A stretch of 64,000 bases of DNA from Actinomycetes bacterium (GTDB lineage: Bacteria; Actinomycetota; Thermoleophilia; Gaiellales; F1-60-MAGs149): assembly GCA_025360225.1 (NCBI GenBank), contig JANYCN010000018.1, positions 35,038 to 99,037 of the forward strand. Direction: 5' to 3'. A program made the translations under genes and the position numbers. The notes beneath the pieces are model-generated. The model ran no database searches and was not told the origin of the DNA. It saw nothing but the letters and a program-made list of their open reading frames with translations. Of this stretch, positions 55,479 to 63,916 are shown piece by piece (position 1 is the stretch's first letter; each line of letters opens with the position of its first letter).

Positions 55479-56455
55479 AGGAAGCCGACGCGGTCACGCG
55501 CGGCCTCGAGCGTGGGGGTGGCGAGCTCGCGTGCACGGTCGGTGCCGCGGCGCAGGAGGCGTTCGACCTCGGCGCGGTCGCCCGAGAGCTCGCGGTAGCG
55601 CGCCTGGATCGGCGCGAGGTACTCGACGAGCGCCTCGAGCACCGCCTTCTTCAGCACGCTGTACCCCTGGCCCGCGAGCTCGTCCTCGAGCCTGGCGACC
55701 GGCGCGCCGGTCGTGATCGAGAGCAGCTCGAGCAGCGCGCTCACACCCGGCTTGTCCGCCGCCGCGCGAACGTCGCTCGCGGAGTCGGTAACGGCTGACA
55801 TCACCTTCTTCTTCAGCCGCGCCGGCTCGTCGAGGAGCCAGATCGTGCCGAGCTCCGAGCCGTCGGTCTTCGACATCTTCCGGTCGGGCTGTTGCAGGTC
55901 CATGATCCGACCGCCCTGGCGCGGGATCGATGCCTCGGGGACCTGGAACGTGTCACCGTAGCGTCCGTTGAAGCGGATCGCGATGTCGCGCATCAGCTCG
56001 AGGTGCTGTCGCTGGTCATCGCCGACCGGCACCCGCTCGCCCTGGTAGAGCAGGACGTCGGCAGCCTGCAGCACGGGGTAGTCAAAGAGGCAGATGGAGA
56101 TCGAGTCGCGACCCTCGCTCTTGGCCTTGAACTGGGTCATCCGCGAGAGCTCGCCCATGAACACGACGGAGTTGAGGATCCACGCGAGCTCGGCGTGCTC
56201 GCCGCCGAGCTGGCTCTGCACGAACAGCGTCGCCCGCTCCGGATCGATGCCGACGGCGAGCAGCACCGTCGCCATCTCCAGCGTGTTTGCGCGCAGCTCG
56301 GCCGGGTCGTGCGGGAGCGAGATCGAGTGCAGGTCGACGACGCAGTAGAGGCAATCGTGGTCGTCCTGGTCGGTCACCCAGTGGCGTAACGCGCCGAGCA
56401 GGTTGCCGAGGTGAACCTGGCCGGTGGGCTGGATGCCGGAGAAGACGCGTGCCAT
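55463..56455 (-). CDS. trpS: tryptophanyl-tRNA synthetase
   Basis: 330 residues, class I aminoacyl-tRNA synthetase that charges tRNA-Trp. The HIGH-like motif is in SGIQPTGQVHLGNLLGALRHW, and the KMSKS loop is DRKMSKTDGSELGTIWL. GGEHAELAWILN and VGDDQRQHLEL are typical TrpRS segments. The ATG at 56455 overlaps the stop of the upstream small membrane-protein gene by one base (TGATG), so it is coupled to it. A longer N-terminus would be Arg-rich and unrelated. Confidence 0.95.
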   Translation of the reverse strand: MARVFSGIQPTGQVHLGNLLGALRHWVTDQDDHDCLYCVVDLHSISLPHDPAELRANTLEMATVLLAVGIDPERATLFVQSQLGGEHAELAWILNSVVFMGELSRMTQFKAKSEGRDSISICLFDYPVLQAADVLLYQGERVPVGDDQRQHLELMRDIAIRFNGRYGDTFQVPEASIPRQGGRIMDLQQPDRKMSKTDGSELGTIWLLDEPARLKKKVMSAVTDSASDVRAAADKPGVSALLELLSITTGAPVARLEDELAGQGYSVLKKAVLEALVEYLAPIQARYRELSGDRAEVERLLRRGTDRARELATPTLEAARDRVGFLPRAF

Positions 56456-56742
56456 CAGGGCGTTGATGGTACCGGAGCGCCGCACAGCGTCGGGTCGGTG
56501 ACGCAGGCGCCTGCGAGCGTCCGCGACACCGGGGCTTGAAGGAGCGCGCCGTGCGGGCGGGGGACGAGACGCACACCGACGTACGCCCAGCCGCCAAGGG
56601 CGCACACGGCGAGGATCGCCATCACGGCGAGGCTCGGCGCTGGCGGTCGACGAACGGTGCGGCGCCGCGTGACGACCACCGGTTGTGCGACCGGGACGGC
56701 GATGCCTCGAACGGGTGCCAGGACGGGCGTCACGGACGCCAT
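56455..56742 (-). CDS. small single-pass membrane protein, 95 aa
   Basis: A basic N-terminal tail with TRRRTVRRPP, one membrane helix (SLAVMAILAVCALGGWAYVGV) and a short outside tail with two Cys (ACVTDPTLCGAP). Start at 56742 is supported by GATACT 6 nt upstream. Coupled by TGATG to trpS. Family unknown, function unknown. Confidence 0.6.
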   Translation of the reverse strand: MASVTPVLAPVRGIAVPVAQPVVVTRRRTVRRPPAPSLAVMAILAVCALGGWAYVGVRLVPRPHGALLQAPVSRTLAGACVTDPTLCGAPVPSTP

Positions 56743-56806
56743 GCGGTCAGTATCGGGCTGACCGCGGTCGCACTTGAGCGCCGTCCGGTGCGCTACGCTC
56801 GGCTGC

Positions 56807-57655
56807 GTGCAGCCTTCGGACGAGCTTGCGGCGCTGATCGCCGCCAAGGACGGAGCGCTCTCACCGAACGACCGCCGGGTCGCCGACTACCTGCTCGAGC
56901 ACGTCGAGGACGCGGCGCTCGCCTCAGCCGATGAGCTCGCCGGCCGGATCGGCCTCTCGAAGGCGGCGGTTGTGCGGTTTGGGATCCGGCTTGGTCTTGG
57001 TGGGTTCGCTGGGCTTCAGGCCGTCGCGGCCCGTGCGGTACGCCGACATCTCGACCTGGCGACCGAACCGAGCGTGCCCGGACCGGCCGTTTCGGGCATC
57101 GCCGAACGCTGGCACCGCGCGGTCACGGACGATCTGCTGCGGTCGCTCGAGGCAACCGACGGCGGTGCGATCGACCGTGCTGCGGCGGTGCTTGACTCCG
57201 GCGAAGGGTGGATTCACGTGTTCGGGCAGCGCGCCTCTGCGGCCGTCGCCGAGTACGCCTACTTCCTGTTGAACCCGATCTTGCCGAACGTCGTGCGCGT
57301 CGAGTCGGGGGAGAGCGCGCTCGCTGACCACCTGCTCGACGTCGGCCCCGAGGATCGCCTGCTCGCCGTCACGTTCCGTCGCTACGCGAAGGTGACGACG
57401 GACGTTGTGTCGTACTTCGCGGAGGCCGGTGCCGCGACCGTCCTGGTCACCGACTCGCGTGGCGCGCCGGCGGCCGCCCGCGCGACCGAGGTTCTCGTCT
57501 GTGCCGACGACACGCCGGGCCCGTTTCCGACCGCCGTCCCCGGCGTGTTCCTGCTCGAGGTGCTCGCGCGCGCGCTCGTCGACCGGAACCCGGCGCGCGC
57601 CGAGCGACGCCGCGGCGATGCGGAGCGCGTCTGGGGCCGGTTCGGGACGTACTGA
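56807..57655 (+). CDS. MurR/RpiR-family transcriptional regulator
   Basis: 282 residues. N-terminal RpiR helix-turn-helix (DRRVADYLLEHVEDAALASADELAGRIGLSKAAVVRFGIRLGLGGF) and C-terminal SIS domain for a sugar phosphate (IHVFGQRASAAVAEYAYFLLN...LLAVTFRRYAKVTTDVVSYF). The family senses sugar phosphates, for example MurNAc-6-phosphate in MurR. It leads an operon with glutamate racemase 2 bp downstream, so the ligand could be a cell-wall sugar. GTG start set by TACGCT 7 nt upstream. Confidence 0.87.
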   Translation: MQPSDELAALIAAKDGALSPNDRRVADYLLEHVEDAALASADELAGRIGLSKAAVVRFGIRLGLGGFAGLQAVAARAVRRHLDLATEPSVPGPAVSGIAERWHRAVTDDLLRSLEATDGGAIDRAAAVLDSGEGWIHVFGQRASAAVAEYAYFLLNPILPNVVRVESGESALADHLLDVGPEDRLLAVTFRRYAKVTTDVVSYFAEAGAATVLVTDSRGAPAAARATEVLVCADDTPGPFPTAVPGVFLLEVLARALVDRNPARAERRRGDAERVWGRFGTY

Positions 57656-57657
57656 TC

Positions 57658-58422
57658 GTGTCTGTCGCCGTGATCGACTCGGGGTTGGGTGGCGTCGCGG
57701 TCCTGCGCGAGCTGCTCGCGATCGCACCTGGCGCGAACGTCGACTACCTCGCAGACCACGCCGGTCACCCGTACGGAAACCGCTCGCCCGCTGACATCGC
57801 CGCGCGGATGGCTCGGCTCGCCGACGCAGCCCTCGGCCTTGGCGCGTCTGGCATCATCGTGGCCTGCAACACCGCCACCGCGGTGGCGGTCGATGCGTTG
57901 CGCAGCCGTCTCCCGGGCGTGCCGATCGTCGGCATTGAGCCACCCGTCAAACCGGCTGCGGCGCTCACCCGCACCGGCGTGATTGGCGTGCTCGCGACCG
58001 CACCGACCGCCTCCTCCTCGCGTGTTGCGCGGCTCGTCGAGTCGCACGCCGAGGGCGTCCGCGTCCTCGTCACTGGGTGCCCGGGCCTTGCCGACGCGGT
58101 GGAGGCTGGAGCGATCGAGGCGCCTGCGACGACGGCGCTCGTGCGTCGCTACGTTGGCCCGCTCCTCGCCGCGGGGGCCGACGTGCTCGCGATCGGGTGC
58201 ACGCACTACGCCTTCCTCGCTGACACGATCGCGACGATCGCCGGTGCCGACGTGGCGATCGTCGACGGCTCGGCGGCGGTCGCACGCCGGGCCGCGACCG
58301 TCGTTCCCGGCCTTGCCGAAGGCGCCGGTCGTCTCCGCTGGTACTCGAGCGACGTGCGCGCCGCCGACGGCCTCGCGCGCGCCTGGGGTGAGCCGGTGAG
58401 CGTGCGTCCCGTCGCGTGGTAG
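57658..58422 (+). CDS. murI: glutamate racemase
   Basis: 254 residues. Interconverts L- and D-glutamate, supplying D-Glu for peptidoglycan. The two catalytic cysteines lie in ACNTATAVAVD and IGCTHYAFL; N-terminal VIDSGLGGVAVLREL and YGNRS are family-specific. Cofactor-independent, cytoplasmic. The GTG starts 2 bp after the regulator gene and it ends 9 bp before the aminotransferase, so it is an operon gene. Confidence 0.93.
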   Translation: MSVAVIDSGLGGVAVLRELLAIAPGANVDYLADHAGHPYGNRSPADIAARMARLADAALGLGASGIIVACNTATAVAVDALRSRLPGVPIVGIEPPVKPAAALTRTGVIGVLATAPTASSSRVARLVESHAEGVRVLVTGCPGLADAVEAGAIEAPATTALVRRYVGPLLAAGADVLAIGCTHYAFLADTIATIAGADVAIVDGSAAVARRAATVVPGLAEGAGRLRWYSSDVRAADGLARAWGEPVSVRPVAW

Positions 58423-58431
58423 TGTCGGTCC

Positions 58432-59493
58432 GTGGAAGCGATTCTCCGACACGTCCACCCGTGGCTCCGCGAAGCGCCGAGCTTCGTCGTCGGTGATCCG
58501 CCGGCAGACGCGTTACGTCTCGATCTCAACGAGGGCGCCTACGGACCGACACCACGCGCGCTCGCGGCGATCGCTGATGGCGCGCTACGCGGTAACCGCT
58601 ACCCCGATCCGGAGGCTGCGCATGGCCTGCGGGCCGGGCTCGCGAAGCACCTCGACGTCGACCCTTCCTGGCTGCTCTTCGGCCCTGGATCGAACACGCT
58701 CGGCAGCCTTCTTGTCCGCATCTGCGCCGGCGAGGGCGGTCGCGTCGTGTACTCGTGGCCGGGCTTCCCGACCTATGGCTGGTCAGCACGACGCAACGGT
58801 GGCATCGCTGTCGCGGTGCCGACGCTCCCCGATGGGCGGGACGACCTTGCGGGCCTCGCCGCCGCCGCGCCGGGCGCGTCGGTCGTGGTGCTCGCGACCC
58901 CGGCGAACCCGACCGGGCGGTACGTTGCGGACGGGTTGGCGGAGTTCGTCGCGGAGGCGTCGAAGCACGCGCTCGTGATCGTCGACGAGGCGTACTACGA
59001 GTACGCGCCGGCCGGTCCGAGCGGTCTCGACCTCCTGCGCGATGGCGCTGAGGTCGTCGTGTTGCGCACGTTCTCCAAAGCGTGGGGACTCGCCGGTCTC
59101 CGTATCGGCTACGCGATCATGTCGCCGGCGCTCCGTGCGGTGGCGCGCTCGGCGCAGGACACCTTCGAGGTCTCCGCGCTGGCGTTTCGTGCTGCCGAGG
59201 CCTCGCTGCAGGATGCCGCCGAGATCGTTCGACGCGCCGAGGAGAACGCCCGTGTCCGCGCTGCGCTGCAGGAGGCGCTCGGGGCTCGTGGCGTGCCGTT
59301 CTGGGAGTCGGGCGCAAACTTCGTCTGCGCGTCGCCTGCCGAGCCTGCGGCGTTCATCGCTGCCCTCGCCGCAGAGGGCGTGATCGTGCGTAGCACCGCG
59401 GCGTTCGGCGATCCTGACCGGGTGCGCATCGGCGTGCCGGCCGAGGGCGACCTGCCTAGGCTGCTGGCAGCCCTTCGTTCGGCGACGGCCTGA
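58432..59493 (+). CDS. HisC-like class II PLP aminotransferase
   Basis: 353 residues. PLP lysine in RTFSKAWGLAGLRIGYA, ATPANPTGRYV and VIVDEAYYEYAP are present; LDLNEGAYGPTP is the HisC-type N-terminus. It is a second HisC-family enzyme besides hisCB. Next to murI and a serine hydrolase, it more likely transaminates another amino acid, perhaps a cell-wall one. The GTG follows TAGTGT (which includes the murI stop) by 6 nt, hinting at an internal leaderless promoter. Confidence 0.85.
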   Translation: MEAILRHVHPWLREAPSFVVGDPPADALRLDLNEGAYGPTPRALAAIADGALRGNRYPDPEAAHGLRAGLAKHLDVDPSWLLFGPGSNTLGSLLVRICAGEGGRVVYSWPGFPTYGWSARRNGGIAVAVPTLPDGRDDLAGLAAAAPGASVVVLATPANPTGRYVADGLAEFVAEASKHALVIVDEAYYEYAPAGPSGLDLLRDGAEVVVLRTFSKAWGLAGLRIGYAIMSPALRAVARSAQDTFEVSALAFRAAEASLQDAAEIVRRAEENARVRAALQEALGARGVPFWESGANFVCASPAEPAAFIAALAAEGVIVRSTAAFGDPDRVRIGVPAEGDLPRLLAALRSATA

Positions 59494-59497
59494 TCGG

Positions 59498-60547
59498 ATG
59501 GGCGCTGGCAGCGTCGCCGTTGCGCTCGCCGAGCGCGGGGCTGTGCCGGGGATCGCCGTCGTCGTCTCCGACGCGGACCGCGTGATCGAGGAGGCGTACG
59601 CTGGCACCGCTGACCGCGCGCGCACGGTGTCGGTGGACGCTGAGACGCGCTTTGCGCTCGCCTCGCTGACGAAGCCGCTCGTGGCGCTCGCCGCGCTGGT
59701 GGCCTGCGACGAGGGCGTGGTCGACCTCGATGCGCCGATCGCCGAGCTGGTGCGCGGCGTCGCGCCGTGGATCACGCTTCGCGGCTGTCTGTCCCACTCG
59801 ACGGGGTTGCCGGAGACGGTCGGCCCCGGCCAGCTTGGGGTTGCACCGGACGCCGGCTGGCCCGCGTTGCGTGAGGCCTACGTGCGGGTCGAGCCGACAT
59901 CACCGGCGGGGACGGTGCGCCGCTACTCGAACGTCGGCTACGCCGTGGCGGGAGCGGCGATTGAGCGGGCGACGGGACTCGCGATCGACGCGTACATCGG
60001 CCGGTCGGTGCTTGAGCCGCTCGGCATGGAGCGAACATCGCTTGGGCTCCCGCTTGGCGTCGCTGGCGGGTGGGTGCGCGATGCCGGGCTGTTCGCGCCG
60101 GGCGTGCCGCACTTCACGACGCCCTGGCTCGCGGCGGAGCCGTTGCCGCAGTCTGGTGGCTGGTCGACGGCAGCGGATTACGCGCGGTTTCTTCGTTGCG
60201 TGCTGCGCGGCGGAACCGCTGACGACGGCACCAGGGTGGTCTCCGAACGGCTGTGCGCCGAGCTGTGGACGAACCAGGGTGGCTCCCTCGCCGGCGGCGT
60301 GGATTCGTTCATGACGTGGGACGAGGCGGACTGGGCGATCGGCTTCGAGCTTCGTGGCAGCAAGTCGCCGCACTGGACCGGGCAGGCCTTGGCGCCGGCG
60401 ACGCTCACCCACTTCGGTGCGTCGGGCACGCTCTGCTTCGTCGATCGCGAGCGCCGCCGTGCGCTCGTTGCGCTCGCCTGCCGCGGCACCTACTCGGGCT
60501 GGATGCTCGCTCCCGACGCTTGGCCCGCGATCGTCGCGGCGGTGTGA
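59498..60547 (+). CDS. beta-lactamase-family serine hydrolase
   Basis: 349 residues, class C beta-lactamase/DD-peptidase fold. The nucleophile is in FALASLTKPLVAL (SxxK), the second motif is RRYSNVGYAVAG (YxN) and the third is HFGASG (HxG). No clear signal peptide, so it acts in the cytoplasm or the start is elsewhere. Relatives include esterases and D-aminopeptidases. Four bases separate it from the aminotransferase, so it completes the murR-murI operon and may process recycled muropeptides. Confidence 0.85.
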   Translation: MGAGSVAVALAERGAVPGIAVVVSDADRVIEEAYAGTADRARTVSVDAETRFALASLTKPLVALAALVACDEGVVDLDAPIAELVRGVAPWITLRGCLSHSTGLPETVGPGQLGVAPDAGWPALREAYVRVEPTSPAGTVRRYSNVGYAVAGAAIERATGLAIDAYIGRSVLEPLGMERTSLGLPLGVAGGWVRDAGLFAPGVPHFTTPWLAAEPLPQSGGWSTAADYARFLRCVLRGGTADDGTRVVSERLCAELWTNQGGSLAGGVDSFMTWDEADWAIGFELRGSKSPHWTGQALAPATLTHFGASGTLCFVDRERRRALVALACRGTYSGWMLAPDAWPAIVAAV

Positions 60548-60617
60548 GATCGGCGGAGGAGGCGTCGTTCCGGTCGTCGGTCGGTGCGCTCCGCGACGGC
60601 GGGGGCGTGGCGAGCGC

Positions 60618-61295
60618 TCAGGACGCTGCGATTGTCGCTGCGATCTTCAACGCGTTCTCCCGCGTCAGCGTCGCCGGCCCAACGACGTCGTGCTCGACCG
60701 GCCCTGTCCACCAGATGACCACGGTCGGATCTGTTCCGGTGTACCAGATGATGCCGATCGTTCCCGGAGCGATTGAAACACGGCCGCTCGACGACTGGTC
60801 GCACCTCACGCAGCGGGCGGGAACGTCCGCGATCGTGCGGTTCGTCTGGTACTCCTCCAGCCAGAAACGCCCGATCGACGGGTCGTCGAAGTTCTGGGTG
60901 ACGGCGGAGCCGTCTCGCTTCTCGTAGATGCTCAACGCGGTGAACCCGCGAATCGCGGTTGGACCAGCGCTGATCGATCGTCTCGTGTCGGCGAGCTGTT
61001 GCCACGACAGTGGCTGGGAGTTCGGGTCCGTCCTCGCAGGGTTCGTCGAGAAGTCCATCCTTGTCGGGCTATCGCCACCAGCCAGTGCCGTCGTCGTTAC
61101 TGGCGACGTCACGTCGGGAGCCGTCGTGACCTCCGTTGCTGGTGGTGCGACGAGCGTCTGTGGCGGGGCATCGGTTGACGGGGGAGCGGTCGCGCCAACG
61201 CCCGTGGCGTCCTTGGGCGACGCGGATCCGCAGCCGCCGAAGAGTGCGGCGGTGAGCAGCAGCGTGGCGATCCATGCACCCCGCGTGTGGGCCAT
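60618..61295 (-). CDS. lipoprotein of unknown function
   Basis: 225 residues. Signal with lipobox-like LFGGC (cleavage before the Cys about residue 22), a Pro/Thr-rich disordered linker (APPSTDAPPQTLVAPP), then a domain of about 120 residues with SWQQLADTRRSISAG and IWYTGTDPTVVIWWTGP, unknown fold. The ATG is preceded by TACGAT at 6 nt. Anchored outside the membrane; binding function unknown. Confidence 0.65.
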   Translation of the reverse strand: MAHTRGAWIATLLLTAALFGGCGSASPKDATGVGATAPPSTDAPPQTLVAPPATEVTTAPDVTSPVTTTALAGGDSPTRMDFSTNPARTDPNSQPLSWQQLADTRRSISAGPTAIRGFTALSIYEKRDGSAVTQNFDDPSIGRFWLEEYQTNRTIADVPARCVRCDQSSSGRVSIAPGTIGIIWYTGTDPTVVIWWTGPVEHDVVGPATLTRENALKIAATIAAS

Positions 61296-61331
61296 GCGGG
61301 GATCGTAGCGAACAGATCACCTCGACGAGAG

Positions 61332-62054
61332 CTATCGTCGGCGGTATGCGACCGCGATCTGGAAGGTCAGCGGCGCCCAGCGCCAGGCGTCCGTCGGGAC
61401 GAACGCGATGCGGTAGCGGTAGGTGCCAGAACGGCTGTGGCGGACGCGAAAGTGGAAGGATCCGTCGCTCCGCACGCGCTGGTGGCCGACCACGCCGATG
61501 TCGTTACCGTGTGCGTCAAGCCGGTACAGGACAACCGTGCTGGCGCTGCTCGCATCTGGGATGTCGAGCACACCGTCAAGGCGGTATGTCCGCCCCTTCT
61601 GGCCGGTCAGCGGCGTCGTCCAGTGCACGTTCGGGACGACGGCCACCTGGAGCGGCGGACCGGATGTCGCCGCCACGCCCGGCGCCGCGTCGACGTGCAC
61701 CAGGTAGATCATGCTTCGACCTGGCACCGTCGAGAGGACGAAGCCGCCGGCGGCGCTCGTCCGTACATCATCGAGGGCGAGCTCGGGCGCGGCTGGCGTT
61801 GTGACGGTCGAGACGTGCACGACCGTGCCGGCGCCGACCGGGTGGCCGGCGTCGTCGAACACCGCGCCCACGACGGTGATCGTTGAGCGATACGACACCG
61901 AGAAGCGCAGGGTGCCGTTGCCGGCCGGGCCAAGTGCCGTGAGGTTCGCGTCGTCCGACGCCACCTGAGCAGTGACCGTTGCCGCCGCCGCGCCGGTCGG
62001 CAGTGCGAGCGCTGCCAGTAGGCCCAACAGGGTGAAGGTGATGGGTCGCCGCAT
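61332..62054 (-). CDS. exported beta-rich protein
   Basis: 240 residues: signal peptide MRRPITFTLLGLLAALALPTG with AAA cleavage, then beta-strand repeats of about 80 residues (STITVVGAVFDDAGHPVGAGTVVHVST and KGRTYRLDGVLDIPDASSASTVVLYR) like Ig-like/carboxypeptidase-regulatory domains. It ends SGTYRYRIAFVPTDAWRWA. Probably a surface adhesive or structural protein. Start at 62054 is selected by the signal peptide; the frame continues upstream to 62306 without support. Confidence 0.62.
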   Translation of the reverse strand: MRRPITFTLLGLLAALALPTGAAAATVTAQVASDDANLTALGPAGNGTLRFSVSYRSTITVVGAVFDDAGHPVGAGTVVHVSTVTTPAAPELALDDVRTSAAGGFVLSTVPGRSMIYLVHVDAAPGVAATSGPPLQVAVVPNVHWTTPLTGQKGRTYRLDGVLDIPDASSASTVVLYRLDAHGNDIGVVGHQRVRSDGSFHFRVRHSRSGTYRYRIAFVPTDAWRWAPLTFQIAVAYRRR

Positions 62055-62123
62055 CGCTCCGGCATTCTCCCCGCAGGGGTCCCTTGCAGGAGTGGGCGAG
62101 CGCTCGTTGAACATCATGGCCCG

Positions 62124-62312
62124 ATGGAGTGGCAAGAGTGGAACGATCTCGCAGCAGCAGACCTCTCCTACGAGGATGACGTCGACGCGTGGTTCGCGTC
62201 GGGCCTCCGCACCCTGGAGCTCTACCTCGCTCGACATGCCGCGTTCGACACGTGGTGTCGCGACCAGTACCGCCGGTACGGCGCGCTCCCCGGTGACGTC
62301 GAGCACCCGTAA
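62124..62312 (+). CDS. small acidic protein, 62 aa, unsure
   Basis: Trp/Asp-rich helical peptide (WQEWNDLAAADLSYEDDVDAWFA...YLARHAAFDTWC). No ribosome site or clear promoter is visible and no homologue comes to mind, but the amino-acid composition is not that of a shadow frame. It ends 12 bp before MITE-like copy 2. Confidence 0.35.
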   Translation: MEWQEWNDLAAADLSYEDDVDAWFASGLRTLELYLARHAAFDTWCRDQYRRYGALPGDVEHP

Positions 62313-62323
62313 GCCTGCGGCTG

Positions 62324-62581
62324 CTAGTGGTCTGATTGTCAGATAGCGTGGTCATTCGCGCACCTGGATCGTCCTGCGCTGGCCGGCTGCGCCACCCTGC
62401 GGGTGGCCACGCCGCCCAGCTCCGGCGACCACGCCGCGGCCCGCTCTGCGTGCCGGATCGTGGGCTTCGCGGGAACGTCGCGCGCCGCTTGCGCTTGCCT
62501 CAGCAAGCCCTGCGCGACGCGCAACGCTCCCGCTCGCTCCAGACACCCAATGACCATGTCATTTGACAATCAGACCACTAG
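62324..62581. mobile_element. MITE-like structured repeat, copy 2
   Basis: 258 bp with near-perfect termini CTAGTGGTCTGATTG at both ends. The same internal hairpin B is present (left arm GCGGGAACGTCGCGCG, right arm CGCGCAACGCTCCCGC) with CTTGC/GCAAG stem preserved although the loop differs from copy 1. An extra about 35 bp sits near hairpin A. The right end CTAG (62578-62581) supplies the stop of the next gene. Confidence 0.85.
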
Positions 62582-63768
62582 TGCCCCTTGCCGCCGTGAC
62601 CGCCGTCGCACGCGCGGATCGAGACGAGCGCGACCGGGTCGGCCGGGGTCGCGCCGGGCGCGCCGTGCACGCGGACGCACGCGCCAGCGAGGGCCGGATC
62701 GACGACGACGGTGCCGATCGTGAACGTCTTACCATCGACGGTGATCGTGCCGAGCGCCGCATCGATGCCGATCGTCAGGTTGCCGCGTGCCTCGACGCCG
62801 TCCGGGCCATCGCCCTGCTCGTGGTCCTCGGTCGTGCACTCGTCGCTCTTCGCGATCGAGTCGAGCACGATGTTCGCGCCGTCCTGGTGGCCGCGTGCCT
62901 CGACGCAGTCGGTGGCGACGAGCCCGGTGATCTGGGCGTCGGTCGCGACGTAGGTGATCGCGCCGTGCTCGCCGGTGACGGTGATCGAGCCAGGGGCGGG
63001 GATCGTCAGCACACCCTCGGCGTGCAGGCCGCCCTTGTGGCCGCCGTCACGGTCGTGCCCGTCGTGGCGCGCCTTCATGAGCGTGTAGGTGACCGGATCG
63101 GTGGAGGTGGCACCTGGCGTGATCGTCACGTGCAGCTCGACCTCGTCGCCGACCTTGAAGGTCGCGGTCGAGTCGGCCGGGACGACGACGGTGACGACGG
63201 TCGTCGAGTTCTCGACGGTGAGCGACACCGAGCCGGCGACGGCGGGCGACGCCGTCGTGTCGGGTGCCGTGAAGGCGGTGACGGTGCCGGAGAGCTCGGC
63301 GTGCGTCGCCGACGCGTCGATCGTGTGCTCGCTCTTGCCGGTCAGCGAGGAGCCGGAGATCGTCTCGACGGTATCGACCTCGGCGCCGTCAGGGGCCGAG
63401 GCAGTCGTGCCAACCGTCACGGCAGCGCCGCCGCCTGCGATCGTCGCGCTGTGCTTGGAGTGCGCGAGCTTCACGCCATGGATGCGCACCGTGTGTGCCG
63501 AGCCCTTGTGGCTGACCTTGCTCGCGACGAGCGCGCCGGACGCGCTGACGGTGCCCTTGATCGTGACCTTCCAGCCGACCTTCAGCTTCGTCCTCGTGCG
63601 CACGACCTCGAGGTTGCCCTTCGCGTCGGCGACGACCCAGGCACCGCGGTGCGTGTCGTGGGCGACGACCGTTCCCTTGAGCGTCGTCGTCTTTGCCGCC
63701 GCTGTTGCGGGCAGCGCGAGCGCAGCGATCGCCGCCACCGCTCCGAGTACCTTCGTGGACTTCATCAT
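62578..63768 (-). CDS. secreted beta-rich protein, DUF5666-like repeats
   Basis: About 397 residues. Signal peptide from MMKSTKVLGAVAAIAALALPATAAA, then OB-like segments (TTTLKGTVVAHDTHRGAWVVADAKGNLEVV; TIKGTVSASGALVASKV) and a His/Gly-rich stretch (ARHDGHDRDGGHKGGLHAEG), ending CDGGHGGKGH. AGGAGG lies 1 nt before the ATG at 63768 and 4 nt before the one at 63765, so 63765 may be used. An upstream extension reads into the repeat and is rejected. Possibly metal-binding because of its His clusters. Flanked by two repeat copies in opposite orientation. Confidence 0.7.
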   Translation of the reverse strand: MMKSTKVLGAVAAIAALALPATAAAKTTTLKGTVVAHDTHRGAWVVADAKGNLEVVRTRTKLKVGWKVTIKGTVSASGALVASKVSHKGSAHTVRIHGVKLAHSKHSATIAGGGAAVTVGTTASAPDGAEVDTVETISGSSLTGKSEHTIDASATHAELSGTVTAFTAPDTTASPAVAGSVSLTVENSTTVVTVVVPADSTATFKVGDEVELHVTITPGATSTDPVTYTLMKARHDGHDRDGGHKGGLHAEGVLTIPAPGSITVTGEHGAITYVATDAQITGLVATDCVEARGHQDGANIVLDSIAKSDECTTEDHEQGDGPDGVEARGNLTIGIDAALGTITVDGKTFTIGTVVVDPALAGACVRVHGAPGATPADPVALVSIRACDGGHGGKGH

Positions 63769-63916
63769 GCCTCCTGGGCTTCCATCTCTTGCGTGATCAT
63801 TGGGGCGTGCATGGAGAGAGATCGAGATTCCAGCCGATTCCTTGCGCACCTTTTGGGGGATCTTCGCCGGAGATTCACCGATCCGCCCTCCCGTTTCGGC
63901 CTCCCCGCGGGGTATC
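63769..63916 (-). promoter_or_regulatory. structured leader of the secreted-protein gene
   Basis: 148 bp between the gene and repeat copy 3 with GGATC/GATCC stem (63858-63862, 63880-63884) and the palindrome CCCCGCGGGG (63903-63912). It looks folded, but I can match it to no riboswitch family; it ends in the good AGGAGG ribosome site. Confidence 0.3.
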
